Positions 47,461 through 57,434 of a stretch of 64,000 nucleotides of DNA are shown here, piece by piece; position 1 is the stretch's first letter, and the number at the start of each line of letters is the position of its first letter. The position numbers and the translations under genes were made by a program. The notes below the pieces were generated by a model that did not search any database, was not told the origin of the DNA, and saw only the letters and a program-made list of their open reading frames with translations. The DNA is from an uncultured Alteromonadaceae bacterium. Its GTDB lineage: Bacteria; Pseudomonadota; Gammaproteobacteria; Enterobacterales; Alteromonadaceae. Location of the stretch: NCBI GenBank assembly GCA_913056495.1, contig CAJXMO010000003.1, positions 186,001 to 250,000 of the forward strand. The letters run 5' to 3'.

Positions 47461-47494
47461 ATTACAACCTGTTTCGATGACGCTTTTATGACAA
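47461..47494 (-). promoter_or_regulatory. Pho box and -10 element of ppk1
   Basis: On the minus strand TTGTCAT-AAAA-GCGTCAT (47494 to 47477) matches the PhoB repeat CTGTCAT-N4-CTGTCAT. TGTAAT, a good -10, follows exactly 10 bp later (47466 to 47461), the spacing of PhoB-activated promoters. Further TGTCAT half-sites extend to about 47514. Confidence 0.8.
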
Positions 47495-47557
47495 TTGTCA
47501 TAAAAGCTGTCATAAATCTTTTATAAATATAGCTTATAACAGCTTGTTTTAGTTACT

Positions 47558-48088
47558 TTATTGTTGACTTGAATTAGAGCTTAAATTGACTTCAACAACC
47601 AGATCATTGGCAATTTCTTCAAGTGATTCGGTTAAATCATCCAAGTCTAGATCTTTTGGAATTTCAATCTCAGCCTGGGCTTTAAATAATAAACTTCCCC
47701 AGTTAGGCGCACTTTCACAGCTTGAACTGAGTTTGAGTAAGTTGACATGATGAGATGCAAGAATACGGGATATTTCTTTAATAATACCTTGTTTGTCATT
47801 ACCCATAATTTCTAATTGAACCACATTCGTATTCTGCTCTCCTTGGCTTTCACCTTTTGCTACACTCAGCTGAAAATCCGGGCTGGAAAGGCTTTCAAGC
47901 GCATTGAGCACATTAACTGATTCTTCTGATGGGCAACTAAACTCAACAATCCCGGCAAACTGTCCGGATAAACGACAAAAGTTACTTGCCAGCCAGTTGC
48001 CCTGATGTTCGTTTATTACTTTAGACAGTTGTTCGATAATACCGGGTTTGTCACGTGTGATTACAGATATGACATAATTAGTATTCAT
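47558..48088 (-). CDS. gcvR: Glycine cleavage system transcriptional repressor GcvR
   Basis: 176 residues with two ACT domains: residues 5-80 (VISVITRDKPGIIEQLSKVINEH) and 95-165 (VVQLEIMGNDKQGIIKEISRILA). GcvR binds glycine and antagonises GcvA on the gcvTHP operon. It is monocistronic and sits between ppk1 and the chemoreceptor; the gcv genes are not nearby. Members of this ACT-pair family can be hard to tell apart, so the role is by family. Confidence 0.82.
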   Translation of the reverse strand: MNTNYVISVITRDKPGIIEQLSKVINEHQGNWLASNFCRLSGQFAGIVEFSCPSEESVNVLNALESLSSPDFQLSVAKGESQGEQNTNVVQLEIMGNDKQGIIKEISRILASHHVNLLKLSSSCESAPNWGSLLFKAQAEIEIPKDLDLDDLTESLEEIANDLVVEVNLSSNSSQQ

Positions 48089-48332
48089 CTCATTTTTCCT
48101 TATTAGTCTGTATAAGCACTAGTATGCGGTTATCAATACGCATTTGTCTACCATAAAATTTAGCGCGCTCATTTTTGCATTTTTGATTTAAGTTATTGTT
48201 TTTATTGTTTGTAACGAATCATACTTTGACTTCAATTTTGTTCTCTAACCTGAGTCAGTTTTAATCGGGTTTTTAAGCTTAAAATATAGTTGAAAATATA
48301 CAAACTGCCTTGGTTTCAATTAAATATGACAG

Positions 48333-48366
48333 TTGTAACAAAAGTGTCATAAAGTGCTGTTAAGGT
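48333..48366 (+). promoter_or_regulatory. Pho box upstream of the chemoreceptor gene
   Basis: TTGTAAC-AAAA-GTGTCAT (48333-48350) fits the PhoB 7-4-7 repeat and is 46 bp before the ATG. A weak -10 (TAAGGT, 48361) lies at the expected 10 bp. The remaining 48089-48332 holds AT-rich sequence with no gene. Confidence 0.65.
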
Positions 48367-48395
48367 GGCGCCATCTTTTTTAGCTGGTTTGTGGT

Positions 48396-50363
48396 ATGAA
48401 AATATCAAGCTTCTCAAATTTGTCTGCTGGCATATTATTGCTAATAAGTGCCGGACTCATTGCCTTGATCACCTGGTCGGGCATGCAGCGCGAACAGGTT
48501 CAGGTTGATTTAACCCAGTATCAGAATAACAAAAACCTGCTGACTCAAAAATTCAGAGTGAGTGTGAACCATTACATTGAAAGCAGTAATTCTCTCCAAC
48601 TTAATAAAGCACTCGAAGAATTAGAGCAGATTAAAGCAAACCTTCAGACTCAAAATAAAAGCATGTTCAGTGATTTATTTGTTCAAATTGAGCATATTGT
48701 TGAATTAATCAATACCGATGTGCGGGCAGCCGGAAAACTTGGTAATAACAGTGCTGCTTTACTTCAGTTTGCCGAGCAGAGCATGCTGGGAGATTTAGAA
48801 AGTCTGGTTGAATATGCAGAGCAGGGCAAAGCAGACAAACCTTTATTGGCAGGTCAGTATTTACAAGCTATCGCACAAGCGAGTTTAACCTTAAATGAGT
48901 TAAGCTATCGCCGTGAGCGTACTTTTATGACGTCGGGTCAGACGGATGAAAATATTGGATTGTTAATTGATGTCAGTGAATCTTTGCTGGCACAGGTTGA
49001 ACATATCAACCTGCTGGACAGACTCGAAATTTACCCGGACGCTGAGCCTGTGGATGAAGATGACTTGTTTTTAGGGATGATGGATGAACCGAGTGAAATC
49101 GGGGATGAATTGATGAGTGACCTTAGATCACAAGTGAAACGTTATCCAAAAGAAGTTGCCAATACACAGGACTCTCTTGCCCTTGTTAATCAGGCAATGG
49201 CCGAATTAGCTCGCTCAGTAGATGCGTTTGAACAGGCATTTTTAACCTTTGAAGATCAATTGGTAGAGCATCAGGAAAGGGTCAATCAGCAAACAGAATG
49301 GCTATTGTTTTCGGCGGCCGCCTGTTTGATTTTGGTTGCTATTTTAATCGTTGTTTTTCAGTATGCTTGGGTTGTTAAACGCATTCGCCAGCTCACCACT
49401 AATTTTAAGCAACTGGTTGATACCGGCGAGTTAAAACATATTGAAGTGAAACATAATCGGTCTGAAATCGATGAGGTTAGCTCGTGTTTTAACCAGTTAA
49501 TCGCCCAACTTGAAGATGAAAATAAAAACAAAAATGACCGTTTAGTGGATATTTCTTCAACCCTAGCTGGCTTGGTTCAGGAAATTAAAGAGATCGAGAA
49601 CTTTACCGGTGCAATTGATACGAATATGCAAAACACCTCGTCTATCGTTGAGCAATTGGTTGAACTGGCTGAAGAAGTCTATTCAGGCTCTGAAAATGTA
49701 CAAAACAATGCCAAACAAACCGAAGAGTCAATCGCTGACAGTAATGTCAAAATAGATTTGGTTACCCAAAATACTCAAGCGATTGTCGATGCTGCGAATG
49801 ATTGCTATCAATCCGTAGCGAGTCTGGTTTCTTCCGTTGATAATGCTTCGACAATCGTTGATACCATCAGCAGTATTGCAGAGCAAACCAATTTACTGGC
49901 GCTGAATGCGGCTATTGAAGCGGCAAGAGCCGGTGAGCATGGTCGCGGTTTTGCTGTGGTTGCTGATGAGGTCCGTAATTTGTCAAAGCGGACTCAGGAT
50001 TCACTCGGTGAAATAACCGATATTCTAGGACAGCTAAAAGCCGCGTCGGGCGAGCTTGACCAAACGATTAAAGGAATAGATGGTTTATCAAGTGAGCAGG
50101 CCAATACGGCACAGGCGTTATCCGGTAATGCTGAAGTTGTAAGGGCACAAGCGCAAAACTCGGCCAGTACCGCATTGCAAAGCTTTCACAATGCGAGCAC
50201 ACAACTGGAACACATTAATCAGTTTAAACAGTCTATTAGTCAAATCCAGTCTATAATTGGGCAAGCAATTGAAAAAGCTAATTTGGTAAGTCAGAGTACA
50301 GAAATACAAGCAACAAATATTATTGAAACTTTGGGGGATGCTAACACTAAGCACGCTAGATAG
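48396..50363 (+). CDS. Methyl-accepting chemotaxis protein, likely phosphate-starvation controlled
   Basis: 655 residues. Transmembrane helix 1 is about 10-27 and helix 2 about 302-325; between them lies a roughly 275-residue helical periplasmic sensor with no recognised PAS/Cache motif. A HAMP segment follows, then the signalling domain with the hairpin tip [20 protein letters not shown] and [17 protein letters not shown]. It couples to CheA/CheW. Its promoter has a Pho box and its neighbours are phosphate genes, suggesting a receptor for phosphate or a starvation response, as for CtpL in Pseudomonas. Ligand unknown. Confidence 0.93.
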   Translation: MKISSFSNLSAGILLLISAGLIALITWSGMQREQVQVDLTQYQNNKNLLTQKFRVSVNHYIESSNSLQLNKALEELEQIKANLQTQNKSMFSDLFVQIEHIVELINTDVRAAGKLGNNSAALLQFAEQSMLGDLESLVEYAEQGKADKPLLAGQYLQAIAQASLTLNELSYRRERTFMTSGQTDENIGLLIDVSESLLAQVEHINLLDRLEIYPDAEPVDEDDLFLGMMDEPSEIGDELMSDLRSQVKRYPKEVANTQDSLALVNQAMAELARSVDAFEQAFLTFEDQLVEHQERVNQQTEWLLFSAAACLILVAILIVVFQYAWVVKRIRQLTTNFKQLVDTGELKHIEVKHNRSEIDEVSSCFNQLIAQLEDENKNKNDRLVDISSTLAGLVQEIKEIENFTGAIDTNMQNTSSIVEQLVELAEEVYSGSENVQNNAKQTEESIADSNVKIDLVTQNTQAIVDAANDCYQSVASLVSSVDNASTIVDTISSIAEQTNLLALNAAIEAARAGEHGRGFAVVADEVRNLSKRTQDSLGEITDILGQLKAASGELDQTIKGIDGLSSEQANTAQALSGNAEVVRAQAQNSASTALQSFHNASTQLEHINQFKQSISQIQSIIGQAIEKANLVSQSTEIQATNIIETLGDANTKHAR

Positions 50364-50459
50364 GTAAAAAATTAATTTAATTTGAGCTGTATTATTTTTT
50401 TAGCTTGGTTTTAGTGTAGAATCCGCCGCCGCAAGCAAAATATAACTAAAGGTTAAACT

Positions 50460-51137
50460 ATGTCTGCTAATTCATTTTTAGGTGTATTTGGTAAATCACC
50501 TTTTAAAGCGTTAGAAACGCATATAGACATTGCCAAATCGGCAAGTGAGCTATTAGTACCATTCTTTGAAGCTGTGTTTGACACAGACTGGACTAAAGCT
50601 GAGTCTCTAAGGAAAGAGATATCAGAACGAGAGCGGGAAGCAGATACGATTAAAAGGGAACTTAGAATACAGTTGCCAAAAGGCATATTTTTACCTGTCG
50701 ACAGAGCTGACTTACTAGAGCTTATCGTTCAGCAAGACAAAATTGCGAATAAGTCAAAAGACATTGCCGGTCGAGTCATTGGCCGTGAATTACCTATCCC
50801 ACAAACCCTCCGCGAAGAATTTTTTACTTATCTAAACCGCTGTATTGACGCCGTTAGAGTTTCGGCGAAGGCGATCAACGAATTAGACGAATTATTAGAA
50901 ACCGGCTTTAAAGGTCGTGAAGTTGAAATCGTTGAAAAAATCATCTCGCAAATTGATTCAATCGAAGAAGATACGGACAAGATGCAAATCAGCTTACGTT
51001 TTTCAGTTCGTCAGCACGAAACTGAACTTAGCCCGATTGACGCCATGTTTTTATATGACGTAATTGAGTGGGTTGGAGATTTAGCCGATAGAGCTGAGTC
51101 AGTCGGTGGACGTTTAGAGCTGTTACTTGCTCGTTAA
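50460..51137 (+). CDS. DUF47/TIGR00153 family PhoU-like protein
   Basis: 225 residues, all helical and charged (for example SEREREADTIKRELRIQLPKG). This is the TIGR00153/DUF47 family, structurally related to PhoU and usually encoded next to Pit transporters, where it likely regulates uptake. The pit gene starts 13 bp later, so they are an operon. I saw no Pho box in the 96 bp upstream. Confidence 0.9.
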   Translation: MSANSFLGVFGKSPFKALETHIDIAKSASELLVPFFEAVFDTDWTKAESLRKEISEREREADTIKRELRIQLPKGIFLPVDRADLLELIVQQDKIANKSKDIAGRVIGRELPIPQTLREEFFTYLNRCIDAVRVSAKAINELDELLETGFKGREVEIVEKIISQIDSIEEDTDKMQISLRFSVRQHETELSPIDAMFLYDVIEWVGDLADRAESVGGRLELLLAR

Positions 51138-51149
51138 TATCAGAGGTTA

Positions 51150-52430
51150 TTGATGGATATTTTAGAAAGTTACGGCTTAATTTTAATTTTATTCGCTGCC
51201 GTTGTAGGTTTTTTCATGGCTTGGGGTATAGGTGCTAATGACGTTGCAAATGCAATGGGTACCTCGGTTGGTTCAAAAGCGCTAACCATTAAACAAGCTA
51301 TTATTATTGCTATGATTTTTGAATTCGCCGGTGCTTATTTAGCAGGTGGTGAAGTAACTTCTACGATTCGTAAAGGCATTATTGACTCAGCACCTTTTAT
51401 TAACGCACCTGAGCAATTTGTACTGGGTATGATCTCCGCACTCATCGCAGCGGGTGTCTGGCTTGCGGTTGCTTCTTACATGGGCTGGCCTGTCTCTACT
51501 ACGCACTCGATTGTCGGTGCCATTATAGGTTTTGCATTAATCAGTGCAGGCTCAGAGGCGATTAACTGGGGTAAAGTCGGCGGTATCGTTGGCAGTTGGA
51601 TTGTTACGCCTCTGTTATCCGGGGTGATTGCTTATATTATCTTTATGAGCGCCCAGAAATTTATTTTTAATACTGATAACCCAATTAAAAATGCGAAACG
51701 TTATGTGCCGGTTTATATGGCCATTGCAGGTTTTGTTTTATCTTTGGTAACGATTAAAAAAGGTTTAAAACACGTATTTTCGGACTTTGCGGTTTCAATT
51801 ACGACATTTGATGCTTATCTGTACTCTATTATTATAGGTATTATTGTCGCTTTAATTGGTCGTTTATTTATTGCCCGTTTAAAAATAGACCCGGCAGCAG
51901 ATAAAGATATGCAATTTAATAACGTTGAAAAAATCTTTGCGGTATTAATGATAGTAACAGCTTGTTGTATGGCTTTTGCGCACGGTTCAAATGACGTGGC
52001 AAACGCAATTGGTCCATTAGCAGCCGTAACCAGTGTAATCAGCAGTGGTGGTGAAATCGGTTCAAAAGCGGCTTTAGCCTGGTGGATTTTACCTTTGGGT
52101 GCGTTTGGTATCGTAGCTGGTTTGGCCATATTTGGTCACCGTGTAATGGCGACAATCGGTAAAGGCATTACACATTTAACACCAAGCCGTGGTTTTGCCG
52201 CTGAACTGGCAGCAGCCAGTACGGTTGTAATTGCTTCAGGTACAGGTCTACCTATTTCAACCACCCAAACTCTGGTTGGTGCGGTATTAGGGGTTGGTTT
52301 AGCCCGTGGTATTGCAGCACTGAATTTAGGTGTAGTGCGTAACATCGTTATTTCGTGGGTTGTTACCTTGCCGATTGGTGCTGGTTTGGCTATTCTTGCC
52401 TATTTAACACTAACTTCTATTTTGCTATAG
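51150..52430 (+). CDS. pit: Inorganic phosphate transporter, PiT family
   Basis: 426 residues with about eleven hydrophobic segments. The duplicated PiT signatures are intact: MAWGIGANDVANAMGTSVGS near the N-terminus and FAHGSNDVANAIGPLAAV in the second half. Low-affinity phosphate (metal-phosphate) symporter of the inner membrane, driven by protons or sodium. In an operon with the DUF47 gene and followed by a strong terminator. Confidence 0.93.
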   Translation: MMDILESYGLILILFAAVVGFFMAWGIGANDVANAMGTSVGSKALTIKQAIIIAMIFEFAGAYLAGGEVTSTIRKGIIDSAPFINAPEQFVLGMISALIAAGVWLAVASYMGWPVSTTHSIVGAIIGFALISAGSEAINWGKVGGIVGSWIVTPLLSGVIAYIIFMSAQKFIFNTDNPIKNAKRYVPVYMAIAGFVLSLVTIKKGLKHVFSDFAVSITTFDAYLYSIIIGIIVALIGRLFIARLKIDPAADKDMQFNNVEKIFAVLMIVTACCMAFAHGSNDVANAIGPLAAVTSVISSGGEIGSKAALAWWILPLGAFGIVAGLAIFGHRVMATIGKGITHLTPSRGFAAELAAASTVVIASGTGLPISTTQTLVGAVLGVGLARGIAALNLGVVRNIVISWVVTLPIGAGLAILAYLTLTSILL

Positions 52431-52476
52431 CAGGTAGTTTAAGAATCGACTGAAATATTTCTGTCACTTAAATTTA

Positions 52477-52506
52477 AACAAAGGCTTCTTCGGAAGCCTT
52501 TGTTTT
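52477..52506 (+). terminator. Rho-independent terminator after pit
   Basis: ACAAAGGCTTC and GAAGCCTTTGT form an 11-bp stem closed by a TTCG tetraloop, followed by TTTT. Confidence 0.9.
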
Positions 52507-52578
52507 ATCTGTTATTTTTATTTTTAAAAAGCTGAATGCGCGAACTTTAAGACAAGCATACAACTGGTTTTTGATGGT

Positions 52579-52612
52579 GTGTAACACAACTGTCATAAAA
52601 ACATCATATAAT
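52579..52612 (+). promoter_or_regulatory. Pho box and -10 of pstCAB-phoU
   Basis: GTGTAAC-ACAA-CTGTCAT-AAAA-ACATCAT (52579-52607) is three PhoB 7-mers at 11-bp period. TATAAT (52607-52612) lies 10 bp after the second 7-mer, the canonical layout of a PhoB-activated promoter, 30 bp before pstC. Confidence 0.88.
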
Positions 52613-52642
52613 GCGCGCAGTTAAAATTGACTAAGTTGACAC

Positions 52643-54871
52643 ATGTTGCAGATTACTACTCAAACTAACAATCAGAACTTTATTAGAAACTTGAAAGATA
52701 AAGTTGCCAAGTATGGCGTCACCACAGGTGGCATCATGGTATTGGTCGCTTTGTTATTGATTTTCTTTTATTTGTTATATGTCGTGCAGCCAATATTTGA
52801 TGATGTTTCAATTGATCACAAATTAGATGTTGCCATCGAACAACCTGAAAAAACACTGGCGTTAGGTCTGGATGACCATGTTGAAACAGCTTTCAGGCTG
52901 ACTTCTGACAATAAAATGGAGTTTTATCAATTAGCAGGTGAAGACTCAGGTCAGGCCATTACAGCTTTTGATATTGATTTAGACAGCGATGCAGTGGCGT
53001 TTGCACAAAGTATGGCTCATTTAAATCAGTATGCTTATGTTTCAGAAAATAATCAGCTGCTGGTTGCCTCACCAAAGTTTAAACTGGGTTTTGCTAATAA
53101 TAAACGTCAGATTACACCTCAAATTATTTATCCGCTGACAGAGCAAGGCATAGAGCTGGATTCGAGCAGTCAAATTGAAAAATTTGCATTTGCAGTGAAT
53201 TCAGAAGCTGGCGGTGTAATTTACCAAAATCGTGATGGTGAAATTAATTTTGTGCGTTTAGATGCCGAAGTTAATTTTATGACGGATGAAACAGAATGGT
53301 TGCAAATGCAGGCTCAGTTGCCTGTCATTCAGGGCGCAGTTGATTATTTATTAATTACAGCAGACGTATCCCGTGCTTTTGTTATTCAAAATGGTCAGTT
53401 ATACGTATTTAATATCCGTGATCCTGAAAATATCAGTTTGGTTTCTAAAAGTCAGGTTGTTGATTATAAAAATAAAATCACAGCAACCAGTTTATTGGGC
53501 GGCGCAAACTCGATTGTCATTGCCGACAGCTCCGGCGAAATTAGTCAGTGGTTTGAAGTAAACGGTGAAAAAGGCCGTCGTTTTGAAAAGATCCGCAGTT
53601 TTAAATCCAGTCAGCCACAAACCGCTTTATATCCTGAATATTTCAGACGAAGTTTTGTTTCTGTAGATAACCAAGGCAAGTTAGGCGTTTATTATACAAC
53701 GAGCCAGGCTGAGCTATTTAATGGCCCTATTACTCAGGGCAATATTAAAACCCTTTCGATTGCGCCGCGAGCAGACGCTTATATCTTACAGTCAAACAAA
53801 ACCATTCAGGTTTTTGAAGTACACAATGAACACCCGGAAGTGACATGGTCTGCTTTATGGAATGAAGTCTGGTATGAAGGCTACAGTGAGCCGGATTATG
53901 TCTGGCAGTCTACTTCAGCATCAGATGACTTTGAGTCTAAATTCAGTTTGGTTCCGATTACCTTCGGTACCATTAAAGCTGCGTTTTATGCCATGTTATT
54001 TTCCGTTCCGATTGCGTTAGCTGCGGCTATTTATACCGCCTATTTTATGCCGGCCAAAATCAGAACCCTGGTTAAGCCGACCGTTGAAATTATGGAAGCT
54101 TTACCGACGGTTATTCTTGGCTTTTTAGCCGGTCTTTGGTTAGCGCCGCTCATTGAAACGCATTTAGCTGCGCTGTCAGTCCTGGTTATTTTATTGCCGG
54201 TGTCGATTTTGCTCGTTGCATTTGTCTGGCATAACCTGCCTCAGACTGTGCGCAACGCACTGCCGGAAGGCTGGGATTCCATTATTTTGATCCCTGTGAT
54301 TGTATGCTTATCCTGGGCTTGTATATCCCTGAGTCCCTGGTTGAATGATGTCATGTTTGACGGTGATGTGCGTTTATTTATTACCGATGAGTTAGGTATT
54401 TCATTTGACCAGAGAAACTCTCTGGTTGTGGGCATTGCAATGGGATTTGCGGTTATTCCAACCATTTTCTCAATTGCTGAAGATGCCGTTTTTTCAGTGC
54501 CTAAACATTTATCTCAAGGCTCATTAGCCTTGGGGGCGAGTCAGTGGCAGACGCTGGTCAGAGTGGTGCTATTAACGGCTAGTCCGGGTATTTTTTCTGC
54601 CGTCATGATGGGACTGGGCCGCGCTGTGGGTGAAACCATGATTGTATTAATGGCGACCGGTAATACCCCGATTATGGATTGGTCAGTATTCCAAGGCATG
54701 CGAACTCTATCGGCCAATATTGCGGTTGAAATGCCAGAGTCAGAGGTTGGCAGTACACACTATAGAATTTTGTTCTTAGCTGCTTTTGTATTGTTTGTAT
54801 TTACGTTTGTTTTTAACACAATTGCTGAATTTGTTCGTCAGCGATTGCGTGACAAATATAGTTCTTTATAA
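52643..54871 (+). CDS. pstC: Phosphate ABC transporter permease PstC, enlarged form
   Basis: 742 residues, over twice E. coli PstC (319). The N-terminal helix (about 33-53) is followed by a soluble periplasmic region of nearly 400 residues, then the permease domain (about 445-740) with EALPTVILGFLAGLW and SLALGASQWQTL. Enlarged PstC proteins occur in many marine gammaproteobacteria and pseudomonads. First gene of the operon; pstS is absent from the window, so the binding protein is encoded elsewhere. Confidence 0.9.
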   Translation: MLQITTQTNNQNFIRNLKDKVAKYGVTTGGIMVLVALLLIFFYLLYVVQPIFDDVSIDHKLDVAIEQPEKTLALGLDDHVETAFRLTSDNKMEFYQLAGEDSGQAITAFDIDLDSDAVAFAQSMAHLNQYAYVSENNQLLVASPKFKLGFANNKRQITPQIIYPLTEQGIELDSSSQIEKFAFAVNSEAGGVIYQNRDGEINFVRLDAEVNFMTDETEWLQMQAQLPVIQGAVDYLLITADVSRAFVIQNGQLYVFNIRDPENISLVSKSQVVDYKNKITATSLLGGANSIVIADSSGEISQWFEVNGEKGRRFEKIRSFKSSQPQTALYPEYFRRSFVSVDNQGKLGVYYTTSQAELFNGPITQGNIKTLSIAPRADAYILQSNKTIQVFEVHNEHPEVTWSALWNEVWYEGYSEPDYVWQSTSASDDFESKFSLVPITFGTIKAAFYAMLFSVPIALAAAIYTAYFMPAKIRTLVKPTVEIMEALPTVILGFLAGLWLAPLIETHLAALSVLVILLPVSILLVAFVWHNLPQTVRNALPEGWDSIILIPVIVCLSWACISLSPWLNDVMFDGDVRLFITDELGISFDQRNSLVVGIAMGFAVIPTIFSIAEDAVFSVPKHLSQGSLALGASQWQTLVRVVLLTASPGIFSAVMMGLGRAVGETMIVLMATGNTPIMDWSVFQGMRTLSANIAVEMPESEVGSTHYRILFLAAFVLFVFTFVFNTIAEFVRQRLRDKYSSL

Positions 54872-54888
54872 GCCAAGGTAAGTTTTAA

Positions 54889-56526
54889 ATGAAGAGTTGG
54901 TTTAAATCAGGTTCTCCGTGGATTTGGATGACAGCCGGAGCTGTTAGTCTGAGTTTGATTTCTGTACTTGGGTTGTTATTAATGATTGCCTGGCGTGGCT
55001 TAAGTTTCTTTTGGCCCGCAGATGTTTATGAGTTTAATTTAGAGCAGGGGCAGGCAACCCATAAAATTATTGGTGAAGTGTATGACAGGGAAGAAGTCTC
55101 GGCAAAACGTTTGCGCGAAGCCGGTTTCACGATCCCACAAAGTCAGGGTGAAAATGTTGAACGTTTGCTGGTTAAAACAGGTAACCGTGAGTTTGTTGAA
55201 TTAGACTTCAGATGGATTTTAGAAACGGATATTCAATCGGCCGAAAAAAGATCCGGCATTGCCGTATTTGAACGCAGTAAAAATGGTAACTTCTATGGCT
55301 ATGTTGATCATGTTGTGATTGACGGACAGCGTGCTGATTCTGCAAAACTGGATTCAGTTATTGAACGCGCCGTTGAGATTAATGAGCAAGCGCTGGATTT
55401 ACAAAACGATGAGATTGGCTCAATTAACTATCGTTTAGAAAAAATCCGTCTTGAACAAAGAGCACTGGAACTTGAAAACGAATTAACTGACGAGATTAAA
55501 GCTGAGTATCAGGCTGAAATTGATGGCCTGAATAAAAGCTATCAGAGTTATGAAAAGCAGTTATTTAAGCTTCGTCAGGCTGCGGACAGAGATGCGGTTG
55601 TGGTGAAAGATATGCGAGGCGAGCTCGTCACTATTCCTGCTGCTCAAATTCTCGATGTTCATTTTCCAAATGATATGTCAGTGCTGGATAAAACAGCTCG
55701 TTTCTTTGTTCAGATTGGTAAGTTTGTCAGCGATGATCCACGAGAAGCCAATACTGAAGGTGGGGTTTTCCCGGCAATTTTCGGTACTGTTTTCATGGTT
55801 ATTCTGATGGCCGTTATTGTGACGCCTTTTGGGGTGATAGCGGCCATTTATTTGCATGAGTACGCTGCAAAAAATAATGTGACTAAAGTCATTCGTATTG
55901 CTGTGATTAACCTTGCCGGTGTGCCTTCGATTGTATATGGCGTATTTGGTCTGGGCTTTTTTGTTTATATGTTAGGTGGCAGTATAGATGAACTGTTTTA
56001 TCCGGAAGCTTTGCCTAATCCGACATTCGGTACGCCTGGTGTAATCTGGTCCGCATTAACTCTGGCTATTTTAACCTTGCCGGTTGTCATTGTTTCAACC
56101 GAAGAGGGCATGTCACGTATACCAAGCTCATTGCGTCAGGGCAGCTTAGCGCTAGGTGCAACTAAAGCTGAAACTCTGTGGCGGATTATTATTCCTATGG
56201 CAAGCCCGGCGATTATGACAGGTCTGATTTTGGCTGTGGCCCGTGCGGCGGGTGAAGTTGCGCCTCTGATGTTAGTCGGGGTGGTGAAAATGGCGCCAAC
56301 ATTGCCATTAGACGGTAACTTCCCGTTTATTCACATCGACCGTAAATTTATGCATTTAGGTTTCCATATTTATGATGTTGGTTTCCAAAGTCCGAATGTA
56401 GAAGCTGCGCGGCCTTTGGTTTATGCAACCGCATTTTTACTGGTGACTGTCATTGTCGCACTGAATATTACAGCGATTGGTATACGTAACCATTTACGTG
56501 AAAAGTATAAGTCGCTTGAGCATTAA
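54889..56526 (+). CDS. pstA: Phosphate ABC transporter permease PstA, enlarged form
   Basis: 545 residues. After the first helix (about 11-34) there is an extra region of about 250 residues with a coiled-coil stretch (near 180-235), the DUF3333-like insert of long PstA proteins. The permease core is C-terminal (about 295-540) with NLAGVPSIVYGVFGLGFF and SLALGATKAETLWRI. It pairs with PstC. The insert may interact with the large PstC periplasmic domain; this is inference. Confidence 0.9.
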   Translation: MKSWFKSGSPWIWMTAGAVSLSLISVLGLLLMIAWRGLSFFWPADVYEFNLEQGQATHKIIGEVYDREEVSAKRLREAGFTIPQSQGENVERLLVKTGNREFVELDFRWILETDIQSAEKRSGIAVFERSKNGNFYGYVDHVVIDGQRADSAKLDSVIERAVEINEQALDLQNDEIGSINYRLEKIRLEQRALELENELTDEIKAEYQAEIDGLNKSYQSYEKQLFKLRQAADRDAVVVKDMRGELVTIPAAQILDVHFPNDMSVLDKTARFFVQIGKFVSDDPREANTEGGVFPAIFGTVFMVILMAVIVTPFGVIAAIYLHEYAAKNNVTKVIRIAVINLAGVPSIVYGVFGLGFFVYMLGGSIDELFYPEALPNPTFGTPGVIWSALTLAILTLPVVIVSTEEGMSRIPSSLRQGSLALGATKAETLWRIIIPMASPAIMTGLILAVARAAGEVAPLMLVGVVKMAPTLPLDGNFPFIHIDRKFMHLGFHIYDVGFQSPNVEAARPLVYATAFLLVTVIVALNITAIGIRNHLREKYKSLEH

Positions 56527-56551
56527 ACAAATTTAAAAAGGTTTATTTAAG

Positions 56552-57373
56552 ATGATTTCATTATCACCTGAAGTTACAAAGATAAATAACGCGATTTCTC
56601 CAAATGAGTTGAGCGCGGAGCAAACAGCATTAGAAATGCGGGATCTGAATTTGTTTTATGGCGAAAAACAAGCCTTATACAATATAGATATGAAAATACC
56701 TAAAGGTAAAGTAACCGCTTTTATCGGGCCATCGGGCTGTGGTAAATCAACTTTACTGCGCTGTATCAACCGAATGAATGACCTGGTCGATATTTGTAAT
56801 GTAAAAGGCGAAATTTTGCTGGAAGGCAAGAATATCTATGATAAAGATGTGGATGTTGCCAATTTACGTCAGAATGTCGGTATGGTATTTCAGCGTCCAA
56901 ACCCATTTCCTAAATCTATTTATGAAAATGTGGTTTATGGTCTTCGTATTCAGGGAATTAAAGATAAGCGTAAACTCGATGAAGTGGTAGAAACTTCATT
57001 ACGTAAAGCGGCTTTATGGGATGAAGTAAAAGACAGATTAAACGACAGTGCGTTCGGCTTATCCGGTGGTCAGCAGCAACGCCTTGTCATTGCACGAGCA
57101 ATCGCGATTGAACCTAAGGTATTGCTACTGGATGAACCAACTTCTGCGCTGGATCCTATCTCAACTTTGACCATCGAAGAATTGATTAATGATTTAAAAG
57201 AATCTTACACTGTGGTTATCGTTACCCATAATATGCAACAGGCTGCGCGTGTTTCAAATTATGCTGCTTTTATGTTTATGGGTGAGTTGATTGAATATTC
57301 TGATACCAACCAGTTATTCACGACACCGGCTAAAAAGAAAACAGAAGATTATATTACCGGTCGTTACGGCTAA
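56552..57373 (+). CDS. pstB: Phosphate ABC transporter ATP-binding protein PstB
   Basis: 273 residues. Walker [10 protein letters not shown], signature [14 protein letters not shown], Walker [14 protein letters not shown], and the switch histidine in IVTHNMQQ. About 25 residues precede the conserved start compared with E. coli PstB (257). It energises phosphate uptake and, with PhoU, relays phosphate status to PhoR. Confidence 0.96.
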   Translation: MISLSPEVTKINNAISPNELSAEQTALEMRDLNLFYGEKQALYNIDMKIPKGKVTAFIGPSGCGKSTLLRCINRMNDLVDICNVKGEILLEGKNIYDKDVDVANLRQNVGMVFQRPNPFPKSIYENVVYGLRIQGIKDKRKLDEVVETSLRKAALWDEVKDRLNDSAFGLSGGQQQRLVIARAIAIEPKVLLLDEPTSALDPISTLTIEELINDLKESYTVVIVTHNMQQAARVSNYAAFMFMGELIEYSDTNQLFTTPAKKKTEDYITGRYG

Positions 57374-57434
57374 AATAACGACTATACTTAGTTAGAATCT
57401 AGTATGTTATCGCTCGTTTTTAAGGTTAATACCT

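Noticed and set aside
47495..47514. Plus-strand Pho-box-like TTGTCAT/CTGTCAT pair
   Set aside because: The spacing is 5 rather than 4 and no plus-strand gene follows (gcvR is on the minus strand). Treated as part of the ppk1 site cluster.
51815..52129. 104-codon minus-strand frame
   Set aside because: Antisense to pit; an artefact of the membrane protein's codon bias.
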